From: Porogramme epimiltina
Taxonomy: Eukaryota > Basidiomycota > Agaricomycetes > Polyporales > Polyporaceae
DNA: 57,422 nt
Direction of reading: 5' to 3'
Assembly: GCA_900155495.1 (NCBI GenBank)
Contig: FTLJ01000788.1
Span: 1 to 57,422 of the forward strand
Made by a program: the position numbers and the translations under genes. This document shows positions 35,051-45,778 of this stretch, piece by piece. The notes under the pieces were generated by a model. It saw only the letters and a list, made by a program, of their open reading frames with translations, searched no databases and was not told the origin of the DNA. Numbering within the stretch: the stretch's first letter is position 1; each line of letters starts with the position of its first letter.

Positions 35051-35586
35051 GGTGGGTACAATATGTTGTCTACGAGAGTCAACTTCGAATGTCAGCAAGA
35101 AAGTGGGGGTACGGGCAAGGAACGCACCGTGTCCAGTGACTGTTCACAACGCGAATACCCGTCCGAAAAGAACCTACAACCGGGCGCGGGAGGGGAGACA
35201 AGAGGAGCAACGTCGTGGCCGTCGTGGAGGAGAAAGGGTATACAGCCGTCAAGTCATGGGTGGTGGAGGTGGACGGATTGTCAAGCGAATGCGGGGGCGA
35301 ATCTCATGGCCGACCCCGCACCGGCCTCGCACAGAACCCGGAGACCGCCAGGCGGACCGCAGGAGGCCGGATGACGTAACTCACAGTGGCGCGGGGAGAC
35401 AACGAATGGCAGGCCCAGCTGAGCGGTGGAACTCCTGCACAGCGGCTCCTCAGGCCGCCCGAGTCGTGCTGCTCGTCCTATGCTCTGTCTCTGCTACCCT
35501 ACTCCTACTCCTTCGGCGCCCCTATATCCTTCCCCTGATCCGGGATCATAATACTCTGACGACGACAAGCCCCATTACTCGATGCA
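35051..35586. promoter_or_regulatory. Shared divergent promoter region of VWA8 and CLN3
   Basis: This 536-nt spacer separates two oppositely transcribed housekeeping-type genes, so it must hold both promoters. On the CLN3 side a CTATATCC sequence near 35520 precedes a CT-rich stretch. The VWA8 start has an ACCATGG context. No open frame inside is protein-like. Coregulation is possible but not shown by the sequence. Confidence 0.5.
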
Positions 35587-37713
35587 ATGAATCGCGGTGA
35601 CGGCATGATGAATGTGGCACGGGAGGACGAAGAGGAGGGGTCAACTCTGTTACCTGAGGACTTCACGTCGGAGGATGCTTCTAAGTCAGGTACGTGGCGT
35701 GCATGTACATGGGGCTAGCGGACAGAGCTGTGGTACCGTAGCTACCAGCCCCAGAATACTGGGCTTCGAATCACTCGATTGTAATCCCCTCTCTCCTTGC
35801 CCTGTCTGCGTGCTAACATGCTGGCCCAGAGTACAAGAAGCTTCTATTCAAACTTGGTCTCTCATTCTTCCTCTTCGGTCTCATTAACAACGGTGTGTGG
35901 AGTGCACCCTTGACCCCCTACCTCAGCCCTAAACACGCAGCCTAGTCCTCTACGTTATCATCCTCTCCGCCGCGCTAGACCTTGTTCCGCCTTCCACTCC
36001 CAAGGGCATTATCGCGTTCTGCAATATTTTCCCCGCCCTCATTGCCAAGCTGGGCTGGCCCTATCTTCTTAAGGGGAGGATACGCTATGCGCGCCGTCTA
36101 GTGGGGTGTACTGCTATCAGCGTGGGTGGGATGGTGGTACGTATGGTTATACTGTTGGCTTTTCTGTGCTTGAAAGCTCTTTGCATTAGGTTGTGTCGCT
36201 GTTTGACGGCCTCTACATGCGATTGCTAGGCATCTGCTTAGCATCTTTCTCATCTGGTCCGTCTTCCTCTGATCCGCCAGGCACCTCTCGCTGAATTGGT
36301 CCTGCAGGACTCGGAGAACTAACATTCCTACAACTCTCGACGCGATACCACCCACCTTCTGTAGCAGGGCACAGCGTTGGGTCAGTTTGAATGACCTTTC
36401 ATTGAAGTACAACTGCTAACCATTGATAACTTCAGATACTTCGCATCGGGAACAGGTGGCGCCGGTCTTGTAGGAGCATTCCTCTGGTGGGAATTGCGAG
36501 GGTTGGGTGTTCGATTAGGTGTCGGTCTCTCTTCGGTGCGTATCTTGCCCTTCTCAACCGTCGCGCCTGGCTCATGACCTTTTCCACCAGGTGCTCCCCT
36601 TCGTCATCCCGATAACCTACCTCTTCATCCTGCCACGTCCCGACAAATTCTCCCCTCGCATTGTCGACGACCACGAAACCGGAGGAGCGCCCCTTTCGGC
36701 ACCATATACCCGCCTTCCCAACGAAGACGATGCTGATGACAGCATCCCCATCACGGAAGCCGAAGCTACTGCTACTATGCCCATCGCACTTTCGCTGCAC
36801 GACAAGTGGGGGCTAGCTAGACCCATGCTTACGAGGTATATGCTGCCACTATGTAAGTTCTAAATGCCTCTTTTCACTTTCGGATGTCACTGACCTTCTT
36901 TATAGTTTGCGTGTATCTGGTACGTACCTTCGCCCCTACGGTAAATCACGCGGTCTCATCACATTTGCTCTTCAGTTCGAGTATACCATCAACCAGGTCC
37001 GTTAGTGAAGGTATAATCCGTCGAACGTACTGACCTCGCTTCTTAGGGTATCGCACCAACATTAGTGTACCCCGTACCGTCATCGGACGTCCACTGGCTT
37101 ATGAGCCACATCATCCATTCCATCCGGGACTACTATCCTCTGTGGCAGGTGAGCTCCTTTCATCCATCCATCCATCCATGCAATTCCTCATGGCACATCG
37201 ATGCTAGCTCGTGTACCAAACGACTGTGTTCCTTTCACGATCCTCAATTACACTAGGGCTTCCGCCCCTCCCGGGACGACTCCTCTCTCTCCCCGCGATC
37301 GTCCAAGGCTTTATCCTTGCTACACTCGCATTCGAGTCCGCAGTCGGCATATTCGGCGACGACCACGAGGGCGTCAGCTTCGCCTTCGTCTTCCTCCTAG
37401 TCAGCATCGAAGGCATCTGCGGCGGTCTCGCATAGTGAGTTACTCCCCTTTCTCGCCGTGGTTCTCAGCCCTCGCTGACCGCCGCCCGTGCGCATCCAGC
37501 GTGAACGTCTTCTACCGCATCAACCAGGAGAAGCACGACACGCCGGGCGCGGACCCCGAGCGCGCGCGGCAGGAGCGCGAGTTCAAGATCGGGTCGATCG
37601 GCCTTGCGGACTCGGCCGGCATCCTCGCCGCGTCGCTGCTCGCTGTGCCCACGGAGCTCGGGCTGTGCCACGTTCAAGTCGCGCGCGGCAAGACGTTCTG
37701 TCAGAGCCTGTGA
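35587..37713 (+). CDS. BTN1: CLN3/battenin homologue (Btn1 type), vacuolar membrane protein
   Basis: The CLN3 family contains polytopic lysosome/vacuole membrane proteins affecting vacuolar pH and basic amino acid or glycerophosphodiester handling. About ten exons give roughly 470 residues. A short acidic cytosolic head (EDEEEGSTLLPED, with a possible dileucine sorting signal) precedes the first membrane segment LSFFLFGLINNVLYVIILSA, which contains the family's FGL.NN.LYV signature. LDLVPPSTPKGIIAFCNIFP, SSGLGELTFLQLS and the SGTGGAGLVGAFLWW block are also classic CLN3 motifs. Later come YTINQGIAPTLVYP and VFLSRSSITL, and a hydrophilic loop near residues 250-300 (PRIVDDHETGG and onward). The protein ends GKTFCQSL, a CaaX-like motif; human CLN3 also ends in a CaaX-type box. 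The first ATG of the open frame was taken as start. The family call is firm. Confidence 0.95.
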
Positions 37714-38135
37714 TAGGAGCGGAAACACCCCGGGGGTGCGGATGGCCCGGAGAGCTGGGGCTGGAGGCGCGCTTGTATACCTATCCGCCTATACACGTAT
37801 CATAAGGTCGGCTGTACACATACTACAGGATTCACGCTAATGCTATCTTGGACTACACTCAATGCCTGCGTGAGGGATCACGCGGAGCCGGAGCCCTCAT
37901 CCCGGGCTAGCGGTGTTGACTGACGGCGTACAGGCATAGAGACATGGTGCCAAGTTATTATTCAATGGAAACCACGGGTAGTAATACGTCGAATCACCCT
38001 AAATCTATCAAATCAATCACCTAGATACTTATATGAGGATATAGCTGGTCAGTGTTAGAGAACTAACCCGGTTTAAACCTCCTTCCAACGAATGAGTAAT
38101 CTTCGTGATTTTCCATCCTGTACATAACCCGAATC
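37714..38135. repeat. 3' flank of F-box gene 1, diverged copy of the cluster's downstream block
   Basis: No gene. Short matches to the spacers after F-box genes 2 and 3 are visible (GTTGACTGACGGC, then CATGGTGCCAAG, TTATTATTCAATGG, GTTAGAG). They are much weaker than the match between those two spacers, so unit 1 is the most diverged of the three. Confidence 0.45.
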
Positions 38136-39890
38136 CTAGTCCGACTCGTCGCTATCACTTTCATCCTCACTTTCACTTTCATCCTCGCTTTCATCCTCGC
38201 TTTCACCCTCACTCCCCGAGCTCACATCCAAAACGTCGTCAGAAACGGGTTCCAAGTTGGAGCTTGGTGCGTTCCGAGGCGCGATGTAGCCCGCGCGGCT
38301 GCCAAACAAGAAACTCTCGGCCTGCTTCGCCATAGGAAAGATGTGTGCGAGGTACCGGAGCGCACTCGCCTTTTCCTCGTCCGAGCAGTCGTACGCCCGC
38401 AGCGAGAGATGCTTGAGCCGGCTTGACGACTGCGGGAGCGCGTCGATGTCCATACCGCGGAGAGGCGAAACGTCGGGAAGGCGCATCTGGAGCTCTGTCA
38501 GCCTAGGGCAGAGCCGGGCGAACGAGGCAAGCGCGGTGATGGGGCCGGGGTGTGGGAGAGGCGTGTCGTTGAACTCTGCCGGATTGTAAGGGAGGTGGAG
38601 CTCCTCCAGGGCTGGCCACGATGCAGCCATCGAAGTGATGTCTTCCCCGGTGACGGCGAGGTCTGTGAACGATGACCGCGGGTACACGTGCATGAAGTAC
38701 ACATCTTTGAGATTCTTGACGGCGTAGAGTGGAGAAAACACCGTGTTGAAGTCGAGCCTACATACAACGTCTTCATCCGGCGGGGCGCATTCTGGTGTAA
38801 TATATAGAGTGACTAGCGTCGACGAGAAGCGGGAGGCGATAGACTCGCAGATCCGGCGGTAGTCGGCATCCGGTTCTCTTGATGTATAAGTGACAAATAG
38901 ATCAGTGAGCTTGCGAGTCTGCACCGCGTTAAGCACGGCATCCACCGTTTCCAAGCTCGCCTCGATCTGCAGATGCCTTAGAGACTCGAGAGCGAGATTG
39001 GGGAGAGGTGGGTTAGGTGGGCCCCATGATCTCGGGCCGTTCCAGTTGATGGCGAGTTCTTCCAGGCGTGGGAGGGAGCGGCATGCTACCCCGATAAATC
39101 CTGGCTCCATGGTGTTTTCCATTGTTAGACGCCGCAGCTCTTGGAAGCTTGAAATCGACGCAACCGATTCAGGGAACAGAGCCTGAATTTGGAGTTCTCG
39201 GAGGCCGGGGGTGCGGGTCTTCATGAGCAGCAGCAGGCTGCCTGTAGCGAGAGCGTTGATGTGGTCTACGCGTCCCCGATCAGAGGGGGGGTGCCCCGCC
39301 GATCTCAGAAAGGAGACATTGAGTCGATGTAGCCCTGGAACAAGGAAGAGAAGAAGTCCACCGGAAAACTCGGTCGAGGACGCCCATTCCAAAGAGTGCA
39401 GATTGGGCAAAAGTGGCTGGCCTCGGGTCCAATCGTGGATGGTAGCTGTTGCGACGCCGTCGAAGCAGTCGCCTTTAACCTGGTAGTCTTTGATGAAGTT
39501 CGCGTAGTACTTGAAACGCTCCCATTGGGCGAGATTCAAAGCTCCGGTAACGATCTGGGTGTGGGACTTATGAATTTCGCCAATATCCGGAACATGCAGT
39601 CAGCTCACATAGGTTGTCACGGTTTCGGGATCCTCATCATCTGCGCCAGGCAGGTCGTCGACCAGAACGTGCATAGAGACCGAGTCGGTTAACAACTGGA
39701 AGAGGGGCTTCAAACCGACCATTTCACCCCAAAGACGCTCGAGGGCAATCCCAGACACGAGTTTTGAGACTCTGGCGCAGCAGGACAATGCTTTCAAGTC
39801 ATCCCCCCTGTCGGGTCGGAGGTTGCTGAAACACATTTGCTTGAGTTCCGGGATCTGCCAGAAGCGGGTCACGCCACTCGCAGAAGCCAT
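38136..39890 (-). CDS. F-box/LRR-like protein, cluster copy 1, with acidic tail
   Basis: Exons 39890-39609 and 39554-38136 give 566 residues. The N-terminal F-box-like region reads TRFWQIPELKQMCFSNL, then CARVSKLVSGIALERLW and LKPLFQLL. After the single intron comes NLAQWERFKYYANFIKDY, then repeated Leu-rich units (LLPNLHSLEWA, LLLFLVPGLHRLNVSF, TPGLRELQIQALFP, SLPRLEELAINW, WPALEELHLPYN, CPRLTELQMRLP) typical of basidiomycete F-box/LRR proteins. It ends in a strongly acidic tail of Ser, Glu and Asp (about 35 residues) encoded by repeated TCATCCTC-type units on the plus strand. The role expected is substrate recognition for an SCF ubiquitin ligase; the targets are unknown. Copies 2 and 3 lie 4 and 7 kb away on the same strand with the same intron position. 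Only this copy keeps the acidic tail. Confidence 0.85.
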
Positions 39891-40345
39891 TGCCCTACGA
39901 AGTCATATGAGGACATGTTTACCAGCCCAAAGAAGACACTGTACAAACTACCTGCAGTTTTCAGAGAACGCCCGAGTACGGTTTACACCCTGAGGGTGGT
40001 GATGGAGTGGCGTCGAGACCGTAGAACGTCGTTATAGGTCAAGTCCAAGTACGCGTCACTAATGCGTGCGCGATGCCATTAGGCGCCCCACTTCAAGCGC
40101 TGAGAACTGTTGGCAGGTCCTTTCAAGTCTGTCTATACCAACGTCCATGTTGGAATGCACGACCTTCTTTCAATCTTATCAACGGCTTGCTTCGCGGCCT
40201 CGCAGATGAGTCTCACGGTACGTAGCTACCGGGAATTCTCACATTCTTGCTTTTAGGACAAGTGCTCGCCTGCACAATGCTGCCCATATCTGACTCAGAT
40301 ATATATTGCACATTACTAGATGAAAGCCCCACCGGGAGAAGCCTC
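39891..40345. repeat. Upstream block of the F-box cluster, unit 1, reaching into the dehydrogenase 3' end
   Basis: This block is repeated at 44278-44790 and 47415-47895. Shared phrases include the sequence around the F-box start, CATATGA, CTTCAAGCGC, CTTTCAAGTCT, CAACGTCCATGTTGG, GATGAGTC, TTCTCACATTCTTGCT and CCCATATCTGACT. In unit 1 the match continues into the last ten or so codons of the dehydrogenase (GGCTTCTCC-GG-GGGGCTT on the minus strand), where it stops. Confidence 0.7.
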
Positions 40346-41768
40346 TGGAGTCCCCGCACCCTCGAACGCGCGCACCTCGCCTTCGAGCCAGCGCCAGAGC
40401 TCCTCGCCGACCGCGTCGTCGTACACTTCCGCGCGGCACTTTCCCAGGCGCGCGTACGGGATCAGGAACTAACACAAACGGGCTCGTCAGCGCTAGGGTA
40501 TCGCGGACGCGCAGGGAGGAGAGAAGGGGGTGCGCACCTCGCCGTTGTACTGGAGCGCCTCGGGCACGGTCGCGGCGAAGAGCTGCGTGAGCGCGCCGTA
40601 CGGCGCGGGCCAATTGATCGTCGCGTTCTACGTCCAACGCGAGTAAGCGGGGTGCGCAACAGCCGAGAAGGGAGGACAGGGTACTGACCAAGATCTTGCG
40701 TTGGAGCGCGGATGCGTTTCGCTGGAGGTCTGTTTGGATGCTGCCTAGGCCACGGTGAGTACACAGTAGGGAGCACTATCATGTGAGAAGAGGTTGGTAC
40801 CTGGGTTAACAGAGATGGAGACGATGTTTTTGTTGGCGTAGCGCTTTGCCATCTGGTGCGCGACGACCGCATTTCCCTACAGAAGAATCCAGACAGCGTC
40901 GGCGCTGAGACAAGGACAAGTCGGTGACGGTGCGCACAAGCTTGCTCTGGAAATACAAATCCTCCGTGGTCTTCTTTCGGCGCGCCTCTCCGCCGCGCAT
41001 CGTATCGTACTGCAGCTTCCCGAGGTATGCTCCGCCCGAGGACGTCGTGATGACGCGCGCGCGGCCATCCGGGGAGGAGCGCGCTCCAGCGTCTAGTGCG
41101 GGGAGGAGGAGCTCGTCGAGGTAGAAGTGGCCAAGGACGTTCGTGCCCCACTGAAGGTCGTACCCTTCTGCGGTGAGCGCATCAAGCGGGGGCCACATTA
41201 CACCCCTGCATTGGCAACGCGCGACAGAGCTCAGTGGTGAACGATTGGGGCGTGGAGAGGTGATGAGTGAATGGCCGTACGCACGCGTTATTGAAGAGCA
41301 TGTGGAGCTCTTCCTCCTTGCTGAGGAATCCGGTAGCGGCTTCCTTCACAGAGGCGAGGCTGGCGAGGTCTAGCTCAAGAAAGATGGCCTCCTTGCCCGT
41401 TTCTTCCACTAGCGCATCAACAGCGGCCTTTCCTTTCTCCTTGCTCCGGGCGGCGAGATATACTTTCGCATTGCGCCGCAGGAGGACCTAGTTATCTGGA
41501 CGTTTGTACTTGAAGAACATCCAGGGGATGCATGATGGATGGCTCACCTTGACAGTCTCATACCCGATGCCTGTGTTTCCTCCTAGAAGATATAGAGGAA
41601 GGTCACGGTCATATTCCCTCTTAGTATGAAGCTGGAGACTGCTGTGATGGGCTCACCTGTCACGAGGGCGACCCGACCTGAAAGGTCTGGGACCTGGTCG
41701 ACGCTGAACTTGGGCTTCGGTGGGAAATTCTGGATGAGGACCTGCCAGGCGTTTCTAAAGCCGGACAT
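40316..41768 (-). CDS. Short-chain dehydrogenase/reductase, retinol-dehydrogenase-like
   Basis: An NAD(P)H-dependent oxidoreductase of the classical SDR fold, about 330 residues in eight exons, all joined in frame. The cofactor-binding glycine motif TGGNTGIG is split by intron 1 (VALVTG, then [11 protein letters not shown]). Further SDR marks are LAARS (cofactor side), [23 protein letters not shown] (NNAG), TNVLGHFYL, the Ser of [11 protein letters not shown], and the catalytic YFQSK (YxxxK), followed by VSISVNPG. This set is typical of the retinol-dehydrogenase/WWOX-like group, and LAARS suggests NADP, though that is inference. The substrate is unknown. It lies inside the F-box cluster between repeated blocks: its last codons and the DNA upstream of its TATA box both recur around F-box copy 2, while its body does not. 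It looks intact. Confidence 0.92.
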
Positions 41769-41919
41769 AGCAGAATTTAGGGTATGCTCGACTCGGTGTC
41801 GCGGCTGTTGAGCGTTATGGTAAGTGTGGTACGGATTCTGAGAGTAGGAGTCCTGTTCGGATACTTCAAAATCAAGCAGCGCGGAAGGCAAGATACGAAA
41901 GTGTCGCATGGCACCTCCG

Positions 41920-41925
41920 GTTATA
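41920..41925 (-). promoter_or_regulatory. TATA-like box of the dehydrogenase gene
   Basis: On the minus strand TATAAC, about 150 nt upstream of the start at 41768. The homologous position in unit 2 is TATAAA at 45055-45060. Confidence 0.45.
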
Positions 41926-42702
41926 TCCTCTTACTCCTCCTGCCGAAGGGGAGTCTTGGGGAGGTGCCGACGTGCGTCGTCAGTGTCTGACAATTGGAAA
42001 TGGCCAAATTCAAAACGACGCTTCTTTGCGTCATCGAGTATTATCAACGACGTTGAATATCTCCCAATCTTGACGCCCTCGGGCGCTGTCTATTTCTGTA
42101 CCCAAGGCGAGGCTCTAGAGTCGTTCTCAACCAACATACAGGAGAGCCTTCTCACATTCAGCATCAGACTACTTGCGCGCCTGGAGCCTGAGGTGGCGTC
42201 TGGACGTCTTCGGGTCCTGAGGTACGGTTGTTGTGAACGGCTCTCGGATTCAGGACAGTGATGTCTCTTCACCGTGTTGCCGTCCACACGCGCTCACGTC
42301 CCGGGCCGATGATGTTAACTGAAGGCTTATAGAAAGAGGATCATGGTAATATCAAGCTGATACATAATTGGGGGCACATTACGAGTGGCGATACTAGGCG
42401 AATACTCCTAGCTGAGCTACCAAAACAATCAACTAGACACATCTGTGAGGACGTATAGTCAGTGCTGAGAGCATGAACGTTAATAGTAGCACTGACCCAG
42501 TAGCCGACTCCTCTTCAACGAAGAAATGACTAGGCCGCACATTCAAATATTCCTAATCGCAATTCCTCTGGGTTCAAATTCATCCTGTGGATCATGTAAG
42601 ATCTTAATCCTGGCCGTCATCCTCACCCTCACCTTCATCCTCACCCTCTGGGCTCTCAAGATCCAGGTCGGAGTCCCAGCAAAGCCTTGAGTCCTAATAA
42701 TC
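41926..42702. repeat. Spacer block between dehydrogenase and F-box 2, repeated at 45060-45778
   Basis: The two blocks match nearly throughout: GAGGTGCCGACGTGCGTCGTCAG against GAGATGCCGACGTGCGTCGTCAG, CGACGCTTCT-TGCGTCATCGAGT, CGTCTGGACG-TTCGGGTCCTGA, CATGGTAATATCAAGCTGAT, CACATTACGAGTGGCGAT, GCGAATACTCCTAGCTGA. The left part is the dehydrogenase upstream region. The right part is the F-box 3' flank and includes decayed codons of the acidic tail (minus strand, frame CWDSDLDLESPEGEDEGEGE). Confidence 0.75.
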
Positions 42703-44277
42703 TTAGTGCACGACCAGGTCCGCCATAGGGAATAAGAGCATGAGGTACCGAAAGGCCCCTGCCCTTTCCTCATTTGAACATACGGATGCCCGAAGGGAGA
42801 GGCTTTTGAGCCGGCTTGATGACCGCGGAAACGCATCGATGGCCATGCCTGCGAGAGGCGCAGGATCCGGGAAACGCATATCGAGTTCTGTCAGCCTTGG
42901 GCAGCACTGAGCGAACAAGGCAAGCGCGGTGATGGGCGGCCGTGGAAGGGGCGCATTAAGGAGGTTTGCCCTGTTGAAGGGGAGCTTGTTGGAAGGGAGG
43001 TGGAGCACTTCCAAGGCTGGCCAGGATGTAGCCATTGTGGCGATGTCGTTCCCGGTGACGACGATCTCCATGGATGTTACCGCACTCAAGGGGAAGTACG
43101 CCGCTTCCAAATTTTTGATGGCGTAGAGTGGGGAAAACAGTGTGTCGAAATTGTGCCTACATGTAATGCCTTCAGCCACTGGGTTAAAGTCCGGTGTAAT
43201 ATGTAGATTGATGAGCGTGGACGAGAAGCGGGAGACGATAGACTTGCAGATTTGGTGGTAGTTGGCGTCCGGGTCTCTTGATGTGAGAATGAGAACCAGG
43301 TCAGAGAGCTGGCGAGTCTGTACTGCGTTGAGCACGGCGTCCACTATTTCTAGGCTCGCCTCAATCTTCAGATATGTCAGAGACCCGAGAGCAAGATTGG
43401 GGATAGATGGGTTGGGTGGGTTCTGTGAACCGTTGCTCCAACAACTGATGGTAAGTCGCTCCAGGCGTGGGAGGGAGTGGCATGCTACCCCGATGAGTTC
43501 TGCCTCCATGATATCTTCCAACGTTAAACACCGTAGCTCTTGAAAGCTCGACACCGACACCACCGACTCGGGCCACCACGCTGAAATGTGGAGTCCCCGA
43601 AGGCCTGGGGTACGCGTCTTCATGAGAAGCAGTAGGCTGCCTGTAGCGAGAGAGTTAATGCGGTCTATGCGTTCCTCGTCAGAGATTGGGTCCCACGGCG
43701 ACCTTGAGAAGGAGGCACGCAATCGATGGAGGCCCGGAACGAGGAAGAGAAGAAGACCACCCGATGACTCTGCTGACTCGGACACCCATTCCAACGTGCG
43801 GAGGTTCGGCAAAAGTGGCTTCCCTCGCGTCCAATCGTGGATGCTAGCTGATGCGATCCCATCAAAGCGTTCACTGCGAGCATAGTACTCTTTGATAAAG
43901 TTTGCATAGTACTTGAAGCGTTCCCATTGGGTCAGATTCAAAGCTCCGGTAATGATCTGTGTTGCGAGCCTATGAGTCCCACCGATACTTAGACCATTCC
44001 ATCAGCTCACGTATGTAGTCGGGTTTTCAGTAGCAGCCCCAAAGAAGTTGTGGTCGTCCTCCCAAACGTGTATAGTGACCGAGTCGGACAGCAACTGGAA
44101 GAGGGGCTTCAAACCGCGCATTTTATTCCAAAGACGCTCGAGCGCGATCTCGGAAACGGGTTTTGAGACTCTGGCGCAGCGGGCCAGTGTATCCTGTTCA
44201 TCGTCCCTTTCGAGCGCGCTGAAGCACGCTTGCACGAGTTCCGGGATCTGCCAGAAGCGAGTCGCGCCAGAAGCCAT
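42703..44277 (-). CDS. F-box/LRR-like protein, cluster copy 2, tail truncated
   Basis: Exons 44277-44011 and 43956-42703 give 506 residues. The F-box-like start is TRFWQIPELVQACFSALERD, then CARVSKPVSEIALERLW and LKPLFQLL. After the intron, NLTQWERFKYYANFIKEYY and the same series of Leu-rich units follow as in copies 1 and 3. The protein ends LMLLFPMADLVVH at a stop, short of its relatives. Beyond the stop the DNA still aligns with the tail of copy 3 (CWDSDLDL) and then with an acidic extension, so the tail was probably lost by mutation. The core is complete, with no frameshift, so it may still work as a substrate adaptor for ubiquitin ligation. That role is inferred from the family. Confidence 0.83.
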
Positions 44278-44790
44278 TGCCCTTCGAAATCATATGAGAA
44301 ACATATATACCAGCGCAAATAAGACATTTTACAAACTGTCTGCAGCTCTGCAGAGGCTACCCGAGTACGATTCAAAGCCTAAGAGGAACGATGGTGGCAG
44401 TGGTGGCAGTAAAAATTCGAGTTTCGAGCTGCAAGCTTCAAGGCCAGTCTTACACGTCACTAGCGCGGGGGCTATAGCCTCAGCGCCCTGTCGCAAGCGC
44501 CGGGACTCTTTCAAGCCTTTGTTCAATCATTTGAAACTTGACGCCAACGTTCATGTTGGGGTGCACAATCTTCTTTCGACCTTGTCGATGGCTTGCTACG
44601 TGGCCTCGCAGATGGGTCGCGCCGTATGTGGCGGTCCGCAATCCGCACATTCTTGCTATTTGGACGATCCCATGTAGCCCAGGCCTACAGTTCGCACGCA
44701 AATACTCGTCTGCACAACGCTTGCCCATATCTGACTATGCTGCACATTAGTACTAGAGAACCTCGCCATCGGAAGCCCCTCCGCCATATC
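44278..44790. repeat. Upstream block of the F-box cluster, unit 2
   Basis: The counterpart of 39891-40345 and 47415-47895. It ends at the same ACCTCGCCATCGGAAGCCCC-type sequence that in unit 1 belongs to the dehydrogenase end, so a short relic of that coding end is present here without the gene. Confidence 0.7.
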
Positions 44791-45012
44791 AGCTCCATTG
44801 TGGCACAACAGAAAAGGGTCGGCCAGACTTCTACGTCGGCGCGCGGGCCCGTGTCCGACCGGAAAACGGGTCAGTTTAATTACCCTCGGCGAACGTGCGG
44901 ATGACATGACGTGGGCGCGGCCGCCCCGTATGTGCACGTCCGAAACGTACGACGTAATGATATGTACACGGAATGCACACCAACGCACAGGCGAGACGGA
45001 ATGCGGACGCAT
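44656..45012 (-). other. Conserved unassigned frame in the unit 2 spacer
   Basis: A 118-residue frame starts at an ATG 43-48 nt downstream of a minus-strand TATAAA (45055-45060). Its first 75 codons align without indels to the frame at 47799-48125 (shared peptides MRPHSVSP, SYVSDVH, VMSSARSP, RFPVGHGPARRRRSLA, PFLL-HNGAD). The DNA is so similar that frame conservation may be passive. No domain is recognised. It could be a young gene, a noncoding transcript or simply duplicated spacer. Confidence 0.25.
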
Positions 45013-45059
45013 CACCACCGCGTATGGTGGTATCGCGGATGCCACGCACCTCCATTTAT
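44791..45059. repeat. Highly conserved segment shared by units 2 and 3 only
   Basis: Repeated at 47896-48155. A stretch of about 50 nt around GGCCAGACTTCTACGTCGGC and onward to CCGACCGGAAAACGGG is identical in both, as is CCCTCGGCGAACGTGCGGAT. In unit 1 this position is occupied by the dehydrogenase body instead. Confidence 0.75.
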
Positions 45060-45778
45060 ATCTCCCTACCTGCCTACTGAAAGCAGGTCTTGGTGAGATG
45101 CCGACGTGCGTCGTCAGTGCCTTATAATTGGAAAGGGTCAAATTCAAACGACGCTTCTGTGCGTCATCGAGTGTTATCGACGGCGTTGAATATTCCCCAA
45201 TCTTGGCGGCCTTAGGTGTATTTCTGGACCCAAGGTAAGACCCCAGAGTCGTGCTCAACCAATATACAGGAGAGCCTGCTCACGTTCAGCATCGGATTAT
45301 TTGCGTGCCTGGAGCATGAGGTGGCGTCTGGACGTCTTCGGGTCCTGACGTATGATTGTTGCGAACGGTCGGGTTCAGGACAATAACGTATCTCTTCACC
45401 GAGTTGCTGTCCGCGCGCTTAGACGCGCTCATGTCCCGGGCCAATGGTGTTGACTAAAGGCTTATAGAAAGAGGGGCATGGTAATATCAAGCTGATATTC
45501 AATTGGAGGCACATTACGAGTGGCGATATCGGGCGAATACTCCTAGCTGAACTATCAAAATGACCACCTAACGAGGACTTATAGTCAGTGTTGAGAGCAT
45601 GGATCTTAACGGTAGAACTGACCCGGTAGCCTACTTCTCTTCAACAAGTAAACAACTAAGCAGCATATTCAAACATTCGTGATCGTGTTTCCTCTGGTGT
45701 ATTCATCCTGTGGATCATCATTAGAGCTTAATTGTAGCCGTTATCATCACCCTCACCTTCATCCTCACTCTCTGGGGT
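45060..45778. repeat. Spacer block between units 2 and 3, counterpart of 41926-42702
   Basis: It matches the block behind the dehydrogenase, including the dehydrogenase upstream sequence and the F-box 3' flank, although no dehydrogenase gene stands in front of it here. The right end carries out-of-use acidic-tail codons of F-box 3. Confidence 0.75.

Noticed and set aside
37160..37186. CATC repeats in a CLN3 intron as a microsatellite of interest
   Set aside because: Only about five units inside an ordinary intron; nothing suggests function.
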